Assembly (NCBI GenBank): GCA_016219545.1
Contig: JACRMH010000009.1
Location: 1-64,000, forward strand
Length of the DNA stretch: 64,000 nt
DNA from: Chloroflexota bacterium
Lineage (GTDB): Bacteria; Chloroflexota; Anaerolineae; Anaerolineales; Villigracilaceae
Reading direction: 5' to 3'
Positions 17,953 to 27,200 of this stretch are shown here, piece by piece. The first letter of the stretch is position 1, and every line of letters starts with the position of its first letter. Both the position numbers and the translations under genes were made by a program. The notes below the pieces were generated by a model that searched no databases, had not been told where the DNA came from, and saw nothing but the letters and a program-made list of their open reading frames with translations.

Positions 17953-18708
17953 ATGGACTCACATATTCAAGTAAAAAATCTCAACGTCTATTACGGCAAG
18001 CAACAGGCCTTGAAAAATATCAACATCGAAATCCCGAAGAACCAGATCACCGTAATTATGGGTCCTTCGGGCTGCGGCAAGACAACTTTGCTGAAAAGCC
18101 TGAATCGTTTTCTTGAACTTAATGACGGCACTCAAATTGACGGTGAAGTATTGGTGGATGGACAAAATATCTACGACCGGGATGTGGATGTGACCGAAGT
18201 CCGCAAGGTGGTGGGGCTGCTCGCACAGCGTCCTTCGCCATTGCCCATGTCAATTTATGATAATGTCGTCTATGGAATGAACATTCACCGGATGAAGAGT
18301 GACCGCAAGGAATATAAAGCCGCTGTCCGCCATTATCTGGAAATCGCCGGGCTGTGGGAGGAAGTCCACAAACGCTTGCATGATCCCGCCACCAGCCTTT
18401 CGATTGGACAACAGCAGCGCCTCTGTCTCGCCCGCGGATTGGCCGTCGAACCGGAGATCATCCTCGGTGACGAACCGACCTCCGCCCTTGACCCGATCTC
18501 TTCGCAAAATATCGAAAGCCGTTTGATCGAATTAAAACAGCAATACACAACGGTGATCGTCACACACACATTAAGACAAGCCAAACGCCTCGCGGACTAT
18601 GTCATTTATATGTATCTGGGTGAAGTGATCGAAGCTGGACCTGCAAAAGAAGTATTTGGAAATCCCCAACACGAGCGGACGAGAGCTTATCTTGAAGGAC
18701 AGATTTAG
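17953..18708 (+). CDS. PstB-type ATP-binding protein
   Basis: A 251-residue ABC ATPase. Walker A is GPSGCGKT, the signature is LSIGQQQR and Walker B reads EIILGDEP, with Gly where most PstB proteins have Met. The start was placed at ATG 17953, after AAGGACA; the longer frame from 17914 begins inside a palindromic repeat. It is the last gene of the four-gene transporter operon. Confidence 0.9.
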   Translation: MDSHIQVKNLNVYYGKQQALKNINIEIPKNQITVIMGPSGCGKTTLLKSLNRFLELNDGTQIDGEVLVDGQNIYDRDVDVTEVRKVVGLLAQRPSPLPMSIYDNVVYGMNIHRMKSDRKEYKAAVRHYLEIAGLWEEVHKRLHDPATSLSIGQQQRLCLARGLAVEPEIILGDEPTSALDPISSQNIESRLIELKQQYTTVIVTHTLRQAKRLADYVIYMYLGEVIEAGPAKEVFGNPQHERTRAYLEGQI

Positions 18709-18720
18709 TGAATACAGGTA

Positions 18721-18777
18721 ATTAGGTGAATAGGCGATCAAGAGTTACCACCTAAACCTATTCCCTAATCACCTAAT
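18721..18777. repeat. Inverted repeat between pstB-type gene and nfeD
   Basis: ATTAGGTGAATAGG-like and CCTATT...TCACCTAAT arms separated by about 21 bp. It could form a hairpin at the end of the transporter transcript but lacks a T run. Confidence 0.55.
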
Positions 18778-18814
18778 CCCTAATCTCTGCCTTTTCACGT
18801 TTATAATCCCTCGT

Positions 18815-20119
18815 ATGAAACAAATCCGCTTAATACTTTTGGCTCTTACTGTGCTGGCTTTCTTTTCATCTGTCCGCGCGCAAAGTGACGCGCCGCTTGT
18901 GGTGGTCATGAAAGCGGAAGGTCCCATTATTCCGATCATGGAAGACTATATCAAACGAGGCATTCTGACAGCGGAACAAAAAAATGCCGAAGCGTTGATC
19001 ATTGAGCTGAACACCCCAGGCGGTGAGATCATCACCATGAAAAACATCGTTGCCGAGATCCGCGCCAGCAGTGTGCCTGTCATCATTTATGTCAGTCCGC
19101 GCGGGGCATGGGCGGCATCGGCGGGCGCAATCATCACCATGTCGGGCCACGCCTCCGCCATGGCGCCCGAAACATCCATCGGCGCTGCCAGCCCTGTAGA
19201 TGGCAGCGGACAAGACCTCGGCGAGACGATGAAAGCCAAAGAGATGGAAGCGCTTAAGGCAATCGTCCGCACGCTGACGGAACGGCGCGGCGAAAAGGCC
19301 GTCGAATTGGCCGAGTCCATGGTGGATAGTGCCAAAGCCGTCACAGTGACCGAAGCCCTTGATGCGGATCTAATTGACATCATCGCCAAAGACACCAATG
19401 ACCTATTAATTCAACTGGACGGTTTCAAAGTGGAAACCTCCACCGGTGTGATCACCCTGCACACAAAGAATGCAGAGATTCAACCTCTTAACATCAGCTT
19501 CATTGAACAATTACTTTTCCTATTGACCGACTCCAACATAGCATTTCTTTTGCTCGCAATTGGCGTGCAAGCCATCCTGATCGAGATCTCAAATCCCGGC
19601 GGATGGGCGGCGGGTTTCATTGGCGTCATCTGCCTCACGCTTGCCGTTTATGGCATGGGCGTGCTAACCGTCAACTGGTTCGGGTTGATCTTTCTCATCA
19701 TGGCCTTTGCCTTGTTCATACTCGATATTAAAGCCCCCACCCATGGCGCATTGACCACGGCCGGCGTGGCTTCATTTATTGTCGGTGCGCTGGTCTTGTT
19801 CAACTCACCGGGCACGCCGCAATTCCAACGTGTGTCTGTTCCGCTGGTGGTGGGCATGGGCATTTTCCTGGGACTGTTGTTCTTTGGGATTCTGTTGATC
19901 GCCATACGCGTGCAGCATAGCCCGATCCAAACCGGAAGTGAGAGTCTCTTTGGGAAAACAGGAACAGCTAAAATCTTCGAAGGTGAAGCGGGGCAAGTCC
20001 AATTGGGAAGCGAATTATGGAGCGCGGAAAAATCCGCTGAGTCAGAATCCATCCGTAAGGGCGATTCAGTTCAAGTCGTCGAAGTACGCGGATTGAGATT
20101 GATCGTTAAAAAGAAATGA
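18815..20119 (+). CDS. NfeD-family membrane serine protease
   Basis: A 434-residue long-form NfeD/STOPP protein. A signal peptide (1-22) precedes a ClpP-like protease domain (about 27-200) with the probable catalytic Ser 102 in AWAASAGA and a lysine near 140-142 (MKAKE). Four to five transmembrane helices (about 225-365) and a C-terminal OB-fold NfeD domain (about 375-434) follow. Known members cleave stomatin-like partners; no stomatin gene is adjacent here. It seems to be transcribed alone. Confidence 0.93.
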   Translation: MKQIRLILLALTVLAFFSSVRAQSDAPLVVVMKAEGPIIPIMEDYIKRGILTAEQKNAEALIIELNTPGGEIITMKNIVAEIRASSVPVIIYVSPRGAWAASAGAIITMSGHASAMAPETSIGAASPVDGSGQDLGETMKAKEMEALKAIVRTLTERRGEKAVELAESMVDSAKAVTVTEALDADLIDIIAKDTNDLLIQLDGFKVETSTGVITLHTKNAEIQPLNISFIEQLLFLLTDSNIAFLLLAIGVQAILIEISNPGGWAAGFIGVICLTLAVYGMGVLTVNWFGLIFLIMAFALFILDIKAPTHGALTTAGVASFIVGALVLFNSPGTPQFQRVSVPLVVGMGIFLGLLFFGILLIAIRVQHSPIQTGSESLFGKTGTAKIFEGEAGQVQLGSELWSAEKSAESESIRKGDSVQVVEVRGLRLIVKKK

Positions 20120-20126
20120 TGTTGAT

Positions 20127-20155
20127 GTAGGGACGCAGCAATGCCTCGCTCCTAC
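20127..20155. repeat. GTAGGG palindrome between nfeD and lipA
   Basis: Imperfect palindrome from GTAGGGACGC to GCTCCTAC, 8 bp after the nfeD stop, a diverged member of the 7702 family. Confidence 0.7.
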
Positions 20156-20172
20156 GGATCAAAAAGGACCTT

Positions 20173-21111
20173 ATGCCTGCTACCCCTACGAGAGATAGAG
20201 TCTCCCCTCAAACAGAGTCACGCCCCTTGCGCCGCCCGGAATGGATCAAGGTGCGCGCGCCGTCGGGCGAGACCTTTGAAAAATTACAAGTATTGATGCG
20301 CTCGAAAGAGCTGCATACAGTTTGCGAAGAAGCAATGTGCCCGAACCTCGGCGAATGTTGGGGCAGCGGCACAGCGACCTTCCTGATGCTCGGTGACGTA
20401 TGCACACGCACCTGCGCCTTCTGTGACATCAAACACGGCAAGCCCGCATTGATGGACTGGGGTGAAGCCGAACGCGTGGCGCAAGCCGTGAAATCCATGG
20501 AGTTGAAACACGCGGTCATCACATCGGTAAACCGCGACGAACGCCGTGACGGCGGTGCGCCGATCTTTGCAATGGTGATCCGACGCATTCGCGAAGTCCT
20601 GCCGGGTTGTTCCATTGAAGTGTTGATCCCTGATTTCAAAGGCTCTGCGGAAGCGTTGAAGATCGTCATGGATGCGCGCCCTGAAATTTTGAACCATAAT
20701 GTAGAGACAGTACCGCGTTTGTTCAAGTCCGTTCAACCGCAGGATAATTATGAATGGGCCGCGGCGACCTTATCCAATGCCAAAAAACTTGACCCCGAAG
20801 TGTTGACCAAATCAGGCATTATGCTTGGGCTTGGCGAGACTATGGACGAGGTCAAAGCCGTGATGCGTGACCAGCGCTCCTGGGGCGTGGACATTCTGAC
20901 CATCGGTCAATATCTGCAACCGAGCAAGAAGCATCTGGCGATGGAACGCTATTACACCATGGAAGAATTCGCCGAATTGAAAGCCTTTGGCATGGAGATC
21001 GGCTTCAAGTGGGTCGAGTCGAATCCGCTGGTGAGGTCTTCTTATCACGCCGCAGAGCAGGTCCGCGCGTTGAGCGTGGTGCATCGGAAGTTGTATGGGG
21101 ATGTTCAGTAA
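20173..21111 (+). CDS. lipA: Lipoyl synthase
   Basis: A 312-residue radical-SAM enzyme that inserts two sulfur atoms into protein-bound octanoyl groups. The auxiliary cluster motif [12 protein letters not shown] uses Cys 51, 56 and 62, and the radical-SAM motif CTRTCAFC uses Cys 77, 81 and 84; the C-terminal RSSYHA provides the auxiliary-cluster serine. The active-site sequence [11 protein letters not shown] is a mild variant. No lipB neighbour is present. The last 36-74 bp of the gene recur at 22664-22699 and 24051-24124. Confidence 0.96.
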   Translation: MPATPTRDRVSPQTESRPLRRPEWIKVRAPSGETFEKLQVLMRSKELHTVCEEAMCPNLGECWGSGTATFLMLGDVCTRTCAFCDIKHGKPALMDWGEAERVAQAVKSMELKHAVITSVNRDERRDGGAPIFAMVIRRIREVLPGCSIEVLIPDFKGSAEALKIVMDARPEILNHNVETVPRLFKSVQPQDNYEWAAATLSNAKKLDPEVLTKSGIMLGLGETMDEVKAVMRDQRSWGVDILTIGQYLQPSKKHLAMERYYTMEEFAELKAFGMEIGFKWVESNPLVRSSYHAAEQVRALSVVHRKLYGDVQ

Positions 21112-21218
21112 TTCCCTATGGGGACGATGTCAGTGATCAGTGGACAGTGATCAGTTTCAGCGAGTACAAAGAGAAAACAATAGATTTCTTGCAAAAGTCA
21201 AATTGTCTTGATTTCGAA

Positions 21219-21242
21219 AGCGGACGTTAGAGAACGTCCGCT
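21219..21242. repeat. Perfect palindrome downstream of lipA
   Basis: Ten-base arms AGCGGACGTT and complement around AGAG. More short inverted repeats (TACACA...TGTGTA and GTGCGC...GCGCAC) follow before the next gene. Confidence 0.7.
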
Positions 21243-21303
21243 ACACAAAATCATATTTTATGTGTAGTGGTGCGCTCTCTTGCGCACTTATGCAAGAGGT
21301 TTA

Positions 21304-22653
21304 ATGAAAAAACTTGTGAGACTTATTTTTATTTGCCTGATTATGGTGTTGGCATCATGCCAAGCATCGCCAATAACACAGCCAACCGTTACAAATTCCC
21401 CAGATACACCTAGTCCATCTTCAACCCCAAAGCCTACTATAACGCCGTCACCAACACCCGATCCGCTTGCAAAATACGAAGGGGAGTGCGTATTTTGTTT
21501 TATTGGAGGCAACAATAAGTTTGAGCCGGTCTGGAATGCTTCTGCAAAAGGATTTACTCATCACAGTGATGACCCCAGAGAAATAATTACCATAGATGAA
21601 AATTTCAGGATTAAAGCGGGCGAACAGATTACCTTTGAAAACAAAATTGTTTTAATAAAGCCAACTCGAAGAAAAGATATTGAGATTTTCGGCACGTTGA
21701 CCATAAAGGATTCTTATTTAATATGGGAACAGACAGAATACCAACAGACCAGGCTGCGCGTCAAAAGAGGCGGCTCGCTAATAATCACTGATTCCTTTTC
21801 CTTTCAAAGCAATCAGTATTGGGTAAACTGGGAATTTGAAGACGGCTCAACAATTCAATACGATCATTTTGTCGGCGATCCGTGGACATCAATACGCGGT
21901 TCTGTTAATTACACTGCCATAAACTACTCTACAGTCAAAATCACTTTTTTCGACGACGTCCACGACTCTACAGTTAAAATATTAAACGCTCATCACGTTT
22001 GGTTTGAGCTATATCCCGGCGAAGGGACACGCAGCCTTACATTCCCCGCAAAGCGTCAATGGGCTGATTGGAATATTAATGACCTTTGGCCAGACACGGC
22101 CATAGAAGTAACCGATTCGTATATCTATGAAAGGGATATTAGCATAGGCAACAATACTCATATAACCATTCAAGATGTTCCGAGTGGGTTTAGTTTGGGG
22201 TGGTCGGTTAATAAGGACAGCCCTGGCTATGTCAATTGCGAACTTAAAAATTTGGGGGAGCCGGGGAACAACAAGGGAGTCTTTTATGAAGATACGACCT
22301 GGGATCTGCCTTGTAACAACTCATCACTGACCGTAAGAAATTCACTCCTCCAGACAGCCTGGCCCGTTACATCGGGATATATCCATTTGAAGATCTTCAA
22401 TTCAAATCTAGCTGATACAAGAAATTATGGCTCTCACGCCACAATGGAAATATACAATTCCTCCATAGGTATTGTTGCAGCTTACAACGGGGGGCTTGTT
22501 TATGTTGAAAATTCCACGATCAAAGATGCCATCGAAATAAAAGATCCGCATTCATTCATCTATGGCTATGGAGTTACTGGAGGGTTTGAAACCCTGGAAT
22601 CGGATGGAGGTACCTATATTGAATTGGATAAGGCGGGTCTTCCATGGGAATAA
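21304..22653 (+). CDS. Beta-helix-like surface lipoprotein
   Basis: A 449-residue predicted lipoprotein: signal peptide, lipobox LASC, a Ser/Thr/Pro-rich linker (about 28-62), then a long domain with irregular short beta-strand repeats (GTLTIKDSYLIW, GGSLIITDSF, NGGLVYVENSTIKD), as in right-handed parallel beta-helix proteins that bind or cleave polysaccharides. No catalytic motif is recognisable. The start is ATG 21304, preceded by AGAGG. The gene is AT-richer than lipA and is followed 10 bp later by a copy of the lipA tail, so it is probably an acquired cargo gene. Confidence 0.75.
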   Translation: MKKLVRLIFICLIMVLASCQASPITQPTVTNSPDTPSPSSTPKPTITPSPTPDPLAKYEGECVFCFIGGNNKFEPVWNASAKGFTHHSDDPREIITIDENFRIKAGEQITFENKIVLIKPTRRKDIEIFGTLTIKDSYLIWEQTEYQQTRLRVKRGGSLIITDSFSFQSNQYWVNWEFEDGSTIQYDHFVGDPWTSIRGSVNYTAINYSTVKITFFDDVHDSTVKILNAHHVWFELYPGEGTRSLTFPAKRQWADWNINDLWPDTAIEVTDSYIYERDISIGNNTHITIQDVPSGFSLGWSVNKDSPGYVNCELKNLGEPGNNKGVFYEDTTWDLPCNNSSLTVRNSLLQTAWPVTSGYIHLKIFNSNLADTRNYGSHATMEIYNSSIGIVAAYNGGLVYVENSTIKDAIEIKDPHSFIYGYGVTGGFETLESDGGTYIELDKAGLPWE

Positions 22654-22663
22654 TATTGGCAAT

Positions 22664-22699
22664 GTAGTGTATCGCAAGTTGTATGGGGATATTCAGTGA
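22664..22699 (+). repeat. Second copy of the lipA gene tail
   Basis: Aligns with the final 36 bp of lipA (21076-21111), including AAGTTGTATGGGGAT and the last codons, and ends in TGA instead of TAA. The next bases (CAGTGGACAGTGAT) also match the region just after lipA. Confidence 0.8.
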
Positions 22700-22719
22700 T
22701 CAGTGGACAGTGATTAGTG

Positions 22720-22752
22720 AATCCCTTCTGCCGTTTGGTGGGAGGGATTTTT
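22720..22752 (+). terminator. Terminator, repeated type, copy 1
   Basis: Stem AATCCCT/AGGGATT with inner TGCC/GGTGG pairing, then TTTTT. Near-identical hairpins occur at 23411 and 24148. Confidence 0.85.
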
Positions 22753-22886
22753 GTTGTCAAATGGTCAGATTTGTATATTTTTGCGTGGGTTAAACACAGG
22801 GGACTTGTATATCTATCGTAAAGAAATGGGCTGATTATCTATGGTATTAATATGAAACAAAAATTTTTCTCAAAAGGACATTCAAC

Positions 22887-23381
22887 ATGAAATCCATAGT
22901 AACCATATTTGTTTCAGTGATGCTGCTCAGCCTGTCTGCTTGTATACAGCCGCGGACTCCCCCTTCTGCAGCGACAGAAATCGAGGCTTCGAGTACTCCC
23001 GCACCAGAGAGTAATATTGCCCAACCTGTGGTGAAAACCTCGATGGGTGATTTTGTCATTGTTTCGGCTCGCTTCGCCGATGAGGTTCATGGAGAGAAGC
23101 CTGCGGCTGGAGAGAAAATCCTTTTGGTGATCCTGTCACAACCCGGGCTGGAGCGCCTGGACCCGGGGACGTTTTCTCTTGAGGCTTTTGGAAATATGAC
23201 ACACGAAACTTCCAAGGGAGAGATCTACATTCTCGGTGACGATGGCTCGCGGACAATTTCCACCATGGGGGGCTGGGTTGATGAAGATTTCGCCTTGGGG
23301 TTTAGACTACCCGCCGCAGTAAAGACGTATACTTTGTTTTGGCAGGATACCCCCCCGCTTGAGATTGTTGTCAGTGAGTAA
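22887..23381 (+). CDS. Small lipoprotein of unknown function
   Basis: A 164-residue protein with a signal peptide and lipobox LSAC (Cys about 19), a short Pro/Ser/Thr linker and a compact domain of about 110 residues that looks beta-rich (VKTSMGDFVIVSARFADEV, TYTLFWQDTPPLEIVV), like DUF4352-type or immunoglobulin-like lipoproteins. The preceding AAAAGGA is a good ribosome binding site. It sits inside the lipA 3'-end insertion hotspot. Confidence 0.75.
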   Translation: MKSIVTIFVSVMLLSLSACIQPRTPPSAATEIEASSTPAPESNIAQPVVKTSMGDFVIVSARFADEVHGEKPAAGEKILLVILSQPGLERLDPGTFSLEAFGNMTHETSKGEIYILGDDGSRTISTMGGWVDEDFALGFRLPAAVKTYTLFWQDTPPLEIVVSE

Positions 23382-23410
23382 AGGGAAGTGAGAAGTAAAA
23401 AGTGAGAAGT

Positions 23411-23443
23411 AAATCCCTTCTGCCGTTTGGCGGGAGGGATTTT
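23411..23443 (+). terminator. Terminator, repeated type, copy 2
   Basis: Stem AAATCCC/GGGATTT with inner TGCCG/CGG pairing, then T residues; nearly identical to copies 1 and 3. Confidence 0.85.
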
Positions 23444-23447
23444 GTTG

Positions 23448-23545
23448 TCAAATGATTGGATTGGTTGTATAGTTGACGTTAGTGCGGGAGATGGTTATAC
23501 AGAATAACTCCCCACACAGGTATATTTTATTTATAGAAAGTTTAC
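23448..23545 (+). repeat. Dispersed leader repeat, copy 2, with promoter
   Basis: Matches 2785-2895 (minus strand). Contains TTGACG (23473-23478), 17 bp, TATACA (23496-23501), a plausible promoter for the following membrane gene. The segment 22757-22850 before the lipoprotein gene is a weaker relative beginning with the same TTGTTGTCAAATGG. Confidence 0.55.
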
Positions 23546-23626
23546 TTCCCTTACACCTAAACAAGAGGCTATCCGTATAATACTGGTCGAGCATTTAAAC
23601 ATCCATAACATGATAAGGAGTTTAAC

Positions 23627-24017
23627 ATGAACAAAAATGATCTTTCCAAATCACCGAAAAAGACCAATAACAAAGATGAGCAGAATAAACCCAATGCCAT
23701 GGTGCGGGGACTGCCGGGCTATCGAACCAGAGATGGTCGTTCTGGATACGATCCAATAGATACCCGGGCCGAGGCAGCCCATTCGGCCGGCACTATCATT
23801 CAAAAGCTATTTACCGGGCGTACTAGAAATCCTTTCCACCTATTTCTTTTGGGTGCATTGGGACTGGCGCTTATCACCCCCCCTCATTCTTGCAATTTCA
23901 GAAATGCTGAATGGAAATCAGTTTCCGTTGAATGCATGGGCAATCTTTTTGGTTACAGGCGCTGTTGGAGTTGGAATACTGATCAACTTCATTAAGAACC
24001 TAATTACCAAACCTTAG
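23627..24017 (+). pseudogene. Two-helix membrane protein, frameshifted at a C7 run
   Basis: The intact-looking N-terminus (KKTNNKDEQNKPN, then a basic/Gly stretch and a first transmembrane helix FLLGALGLALIT) runs into an unlikely tail after seven C residues at 23877-23883. With one C removed, the frame continues ITPLILAISEMLNG, forms a second helix (WAIFLVTGAVGVGILINF) and stops at 24015-24017, giving 129 residues. A strong AAGGAG site precedes the ATG. The frameshift could be a sequencing error, a recent mutation or phase variation. Function unknown. Confidence 0.75.
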
Positions 24018-24050
24018 TTGGTGACCCAAGTTTTTTCTGCTTGTGAGTTG

Positions 24051-24124
24051 AGTTCACGCCTGCCGCAGAGCAGGTCCGCACTTTGAGCGTGGCACATCGG
24101 AAGTTGTTTTGGGATGGCGAGTAA
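24051..24124 (+). repeat. Third copy of the lipA gene tail
   Basis: Aligns with lipA 21039-21111 (shared GCCGCAGAGCAGGTCCGC, TTGAGCGTGG and CATCGGAAGTTGT) and ends with a TAA at 24122-24124. One extra base near the start breaks the frame. Confidence 0.85.
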
Positions 24125-24147
24125 GTAAAAAGTAAATAGCAATTGGT

Positions 24148-24181
24148 AAATCCCTTCTGCCGTTTGGCGGGAGGGATTTTT
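24148..24181 (+). terminator. Terminator, repeated type, copy 3
   Basis: Same hairpin as copies 1 and 2, directly after a lipA tail copy, suggesting that tail and native lipA terminator moved together. Confidence 0.85.
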
Positions 24182-24239
24182 GTTGAATCAGACTTATAAT
24201 TTACCCATCGTAATTTCATCAGCCAGCAGGGATTTGACC

Positions 24240-27200
24240 ATGTCCATTCAGCTTATACAACAATACTATACAAAAGTGGAGCAGATCATTCGTTATGGCG
24301 GGAGCCGTAACGAGTCTTCGTTACGCAAGCCGTTTCAGGATTTGTTGGAGGGGTATGCGCGTTCGAAGAATTTGGTTCTCGTTGCGGAAGTTGAAATGGA
24401 GTCGAAGCGCGGAACGCGGATTCGTCCTGATGGGGTGTTGAAGGATGCGCTGCGGCAGGATTGGGGATTTTGGGAAAGCAAAGACGAGAAAGATAAAATC
24501 GAAGATGAGATAAAAGCAAAGTTTAATAAGGGTTATCCGTCGTTCAATATTTTGTTTGAGGATACGCAGGTGGCTGTGCTGTTTCAGGGCGGGGAGCGGG
24601 TGATGGAATCCGCTTTCAGCGACGCACAAGGCTTGGACAGGCTGATCAGCCGCTTCGTCGGGTATGAGCCGAAGGAAGTCGCCGAATTCCACAAGGCGAT
24701 TGAACTCTTTAGCGCGGAAGTGGGAGGGTTGGCGGAGGTTCTGAGGGAGGTAATTGGTAATCAGGTAAATAGTAATTCGTCATTCAAAGAGGCGTTGGAT
24801 CAATTTTTGGAGTTGGCGAAGAAGGCGATCAATCCGAAGATCGAAATGGCGGACGTGCGCGAGATGATCATCCAGCATGTGCTGACGGAAGATATTTTCA
24901 TGCGCGTGTTCGATGAGGCAGAGTTTCATCGCGAGAATGTGATCGCGCGCAAACTGGCGGAAGTGGCTGGGACGTTTTACAAGGGCGAGACGAAGCGCAA
25001 CATCCATGCCAAGATCGCGCCGTATTACGAGACGATCAACGCGCGGGCGTCGCAGATCAGTGACCATCACGAGAAGCAGAAATTTTTGAAGGCGTTGTAC
25101 GAAAGTTTTTACAAGGCGTATAACCCGAAGGCGGCGGACAGACTCGGAATCGTGTACACGCCCGATGAGATCGTGCGCTTTATGATCGAGAGCGCTGACC
25201 ATTTGACGTTCAAGCATTTCGGCAAGACGCTGGGCGATAAGGGCGTGGAGATTCTGGACCCCGCCACGGGCACGGGGACGTTCATCACCGAGTTGATCGA
25301 ATACCTGCCGCCCGCGCAGTTGGAATACAAATATGACCATGAACTGCACTGCAATGAAGTTTCGATATTGCCGTATTACATCGCCAATTTGAACATCGAA
25401 TATACGTACAAGCAGAAGACGGGCAAGTTCAATGAGTTCGAGAATATCTGCTTTGTGGATACGCTCGATAATATGGGATTTACATCTGCTGGACAAGAAC
25501 AGATGAATTTCTTTGGGATTGTGGATGCGAATATTGAAAGAATTGGTCGTCAAAATGGACGCAAGATTTCAGTTGTAATCGGCAATCCGCCTTATAACGC
25601 CAAACAGCAAAACTATAATTACCAAAACTCGAACCGTGCCTATCCTGATATTGACCAACGAATTAAAGATACATATATCAAGCAAGGCACAGCACAAAAC
25701 CAAATCGTTGTTTACGATATGTACACGCGCTTCATTCGTTGGGCGAGCGACAGACTTGATAAGAACGGCATGATTGCTTTTATCTCGAACAATTCATTTG
25801 TGGACGGAAAAGCCTTTGATGGGTTTAGAAAAGTAATTGCCAAAGAGTTCAACGAAGTTTACATAATCAATATGAAAGGCAATGCCCACGCAAGCGGCGA
25901 AGAACGCAAAAGACAGGCGGGCAATGTTTTCAATGACCAAATTCGTGTGGGTGTTGCAATTTACTTCTTTGTTCGCAAGGTAGGCGAAAAAGGTTGTCGC
26001 ATTTTCTACAATGAAGTTCCTGATTTCACTTCTGCTCATGAGAAATTGACTTATTTACGTGAACAAAAACTCTCCGACATAAAATTTGAACGCATTACTC
26101 CAGATATAAAGAATAACTGGTTAAACAAATCTGAAAATGATTTTGATAGCTTTATCCCTCTTATTTCAAAAGATGTAAAAGCGGGATTGAGTGAAAAGGC
26201 AATCTTCAGGTTGTTTTCTGGCGGCGTAAAATCTCAGAGAGACGAATGGGTTTATGATTTTTCAAGAGAAAATCTTGAAAATAAGGTGAGATTCTTGGTA
26301 GATATTTATCAAAAATCTATCACCGACAAAAAATTCTCTGGCAAGATGGACATAAAATGGGATCGAGAACTTTCGAAATATGCTGCAAGAGAAATACATA
26401 AAGAGTTTCGCTCAGAACAAATTACCGACAGTTTGTATCGTCCATTTTTCAAACTACGCTCATATTTTGACAGACACTTCAACGGTGTCATTTACCAATG
26501 GGATAATATTTACTCGCCAAAAGAAAAAAATTTAGTCATCGCTTTCAATGTTGGTTCTGCTGAGTTTGTCACAATTGCTTCTGATGTTTTGGTTTGCCAG
26601 GGAACATTACTCGTTGGTGGTGGCACTACGCAATGTGCTCCACTCTACCGTTACAGCGAGTCGGGCGAGCGCGTGGAGAATGTCACCGATTGGGCGTTGG
26701 GTCAATTCCAAAAGAAATACAAAGACAAGAAAATCTCGAAAGAGGATATTTTCCATTATGTTTACGCCGTCCTGCATCACCCCGCGTATCGGTCGAAGTA
26801 TGAGATCAATTTGAAGCGCGAGTTTCCGAGGATTCCGTTTTATGAGGACACTTCGACTTCGCTCAGTGCAAGTTTCTGGAAGTGGGCGGGTTGGGGGAAG
26901 AAGTTGATGGAGTTGCATTTGGGGTATGAGACGGTGGAGCCGTATGCGTTGGAACGTAGGGGCGCGGTCCCCGCGCCCGCTGACGGCGTGGCGCAAATAA
27001 CAGGGCGGGGAGACCCCGCCCCTACCGTGCGCTTGATGGCGAGAAAAGAACGAGGCGAGATTGAGATTGATTCGCAGACCATTTTGCGCGGCGTCCCTGC
27101 GGAGGCGTGGGAGTATCGGCTGGGGACATATTCCGCGCTGGAATGGGTTTTGGAACGCTACAAAGAGAAGAAGCCCAAAGACCCGACGATTGCGGAGAAG

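Noticed and set aside
21009-21230. A 73-residue ORF overlapping the lipA end
   Set aside because: It is out of frame with lipA, has no ribosome site, and its body consists of intergenic repeats.
24780-25553. A 257-residue antisense ORF in the restriction-modification gene
   Set aside because: Composition is typical of a shadow frame, and methyltransferase motifs are clear on the other strand.
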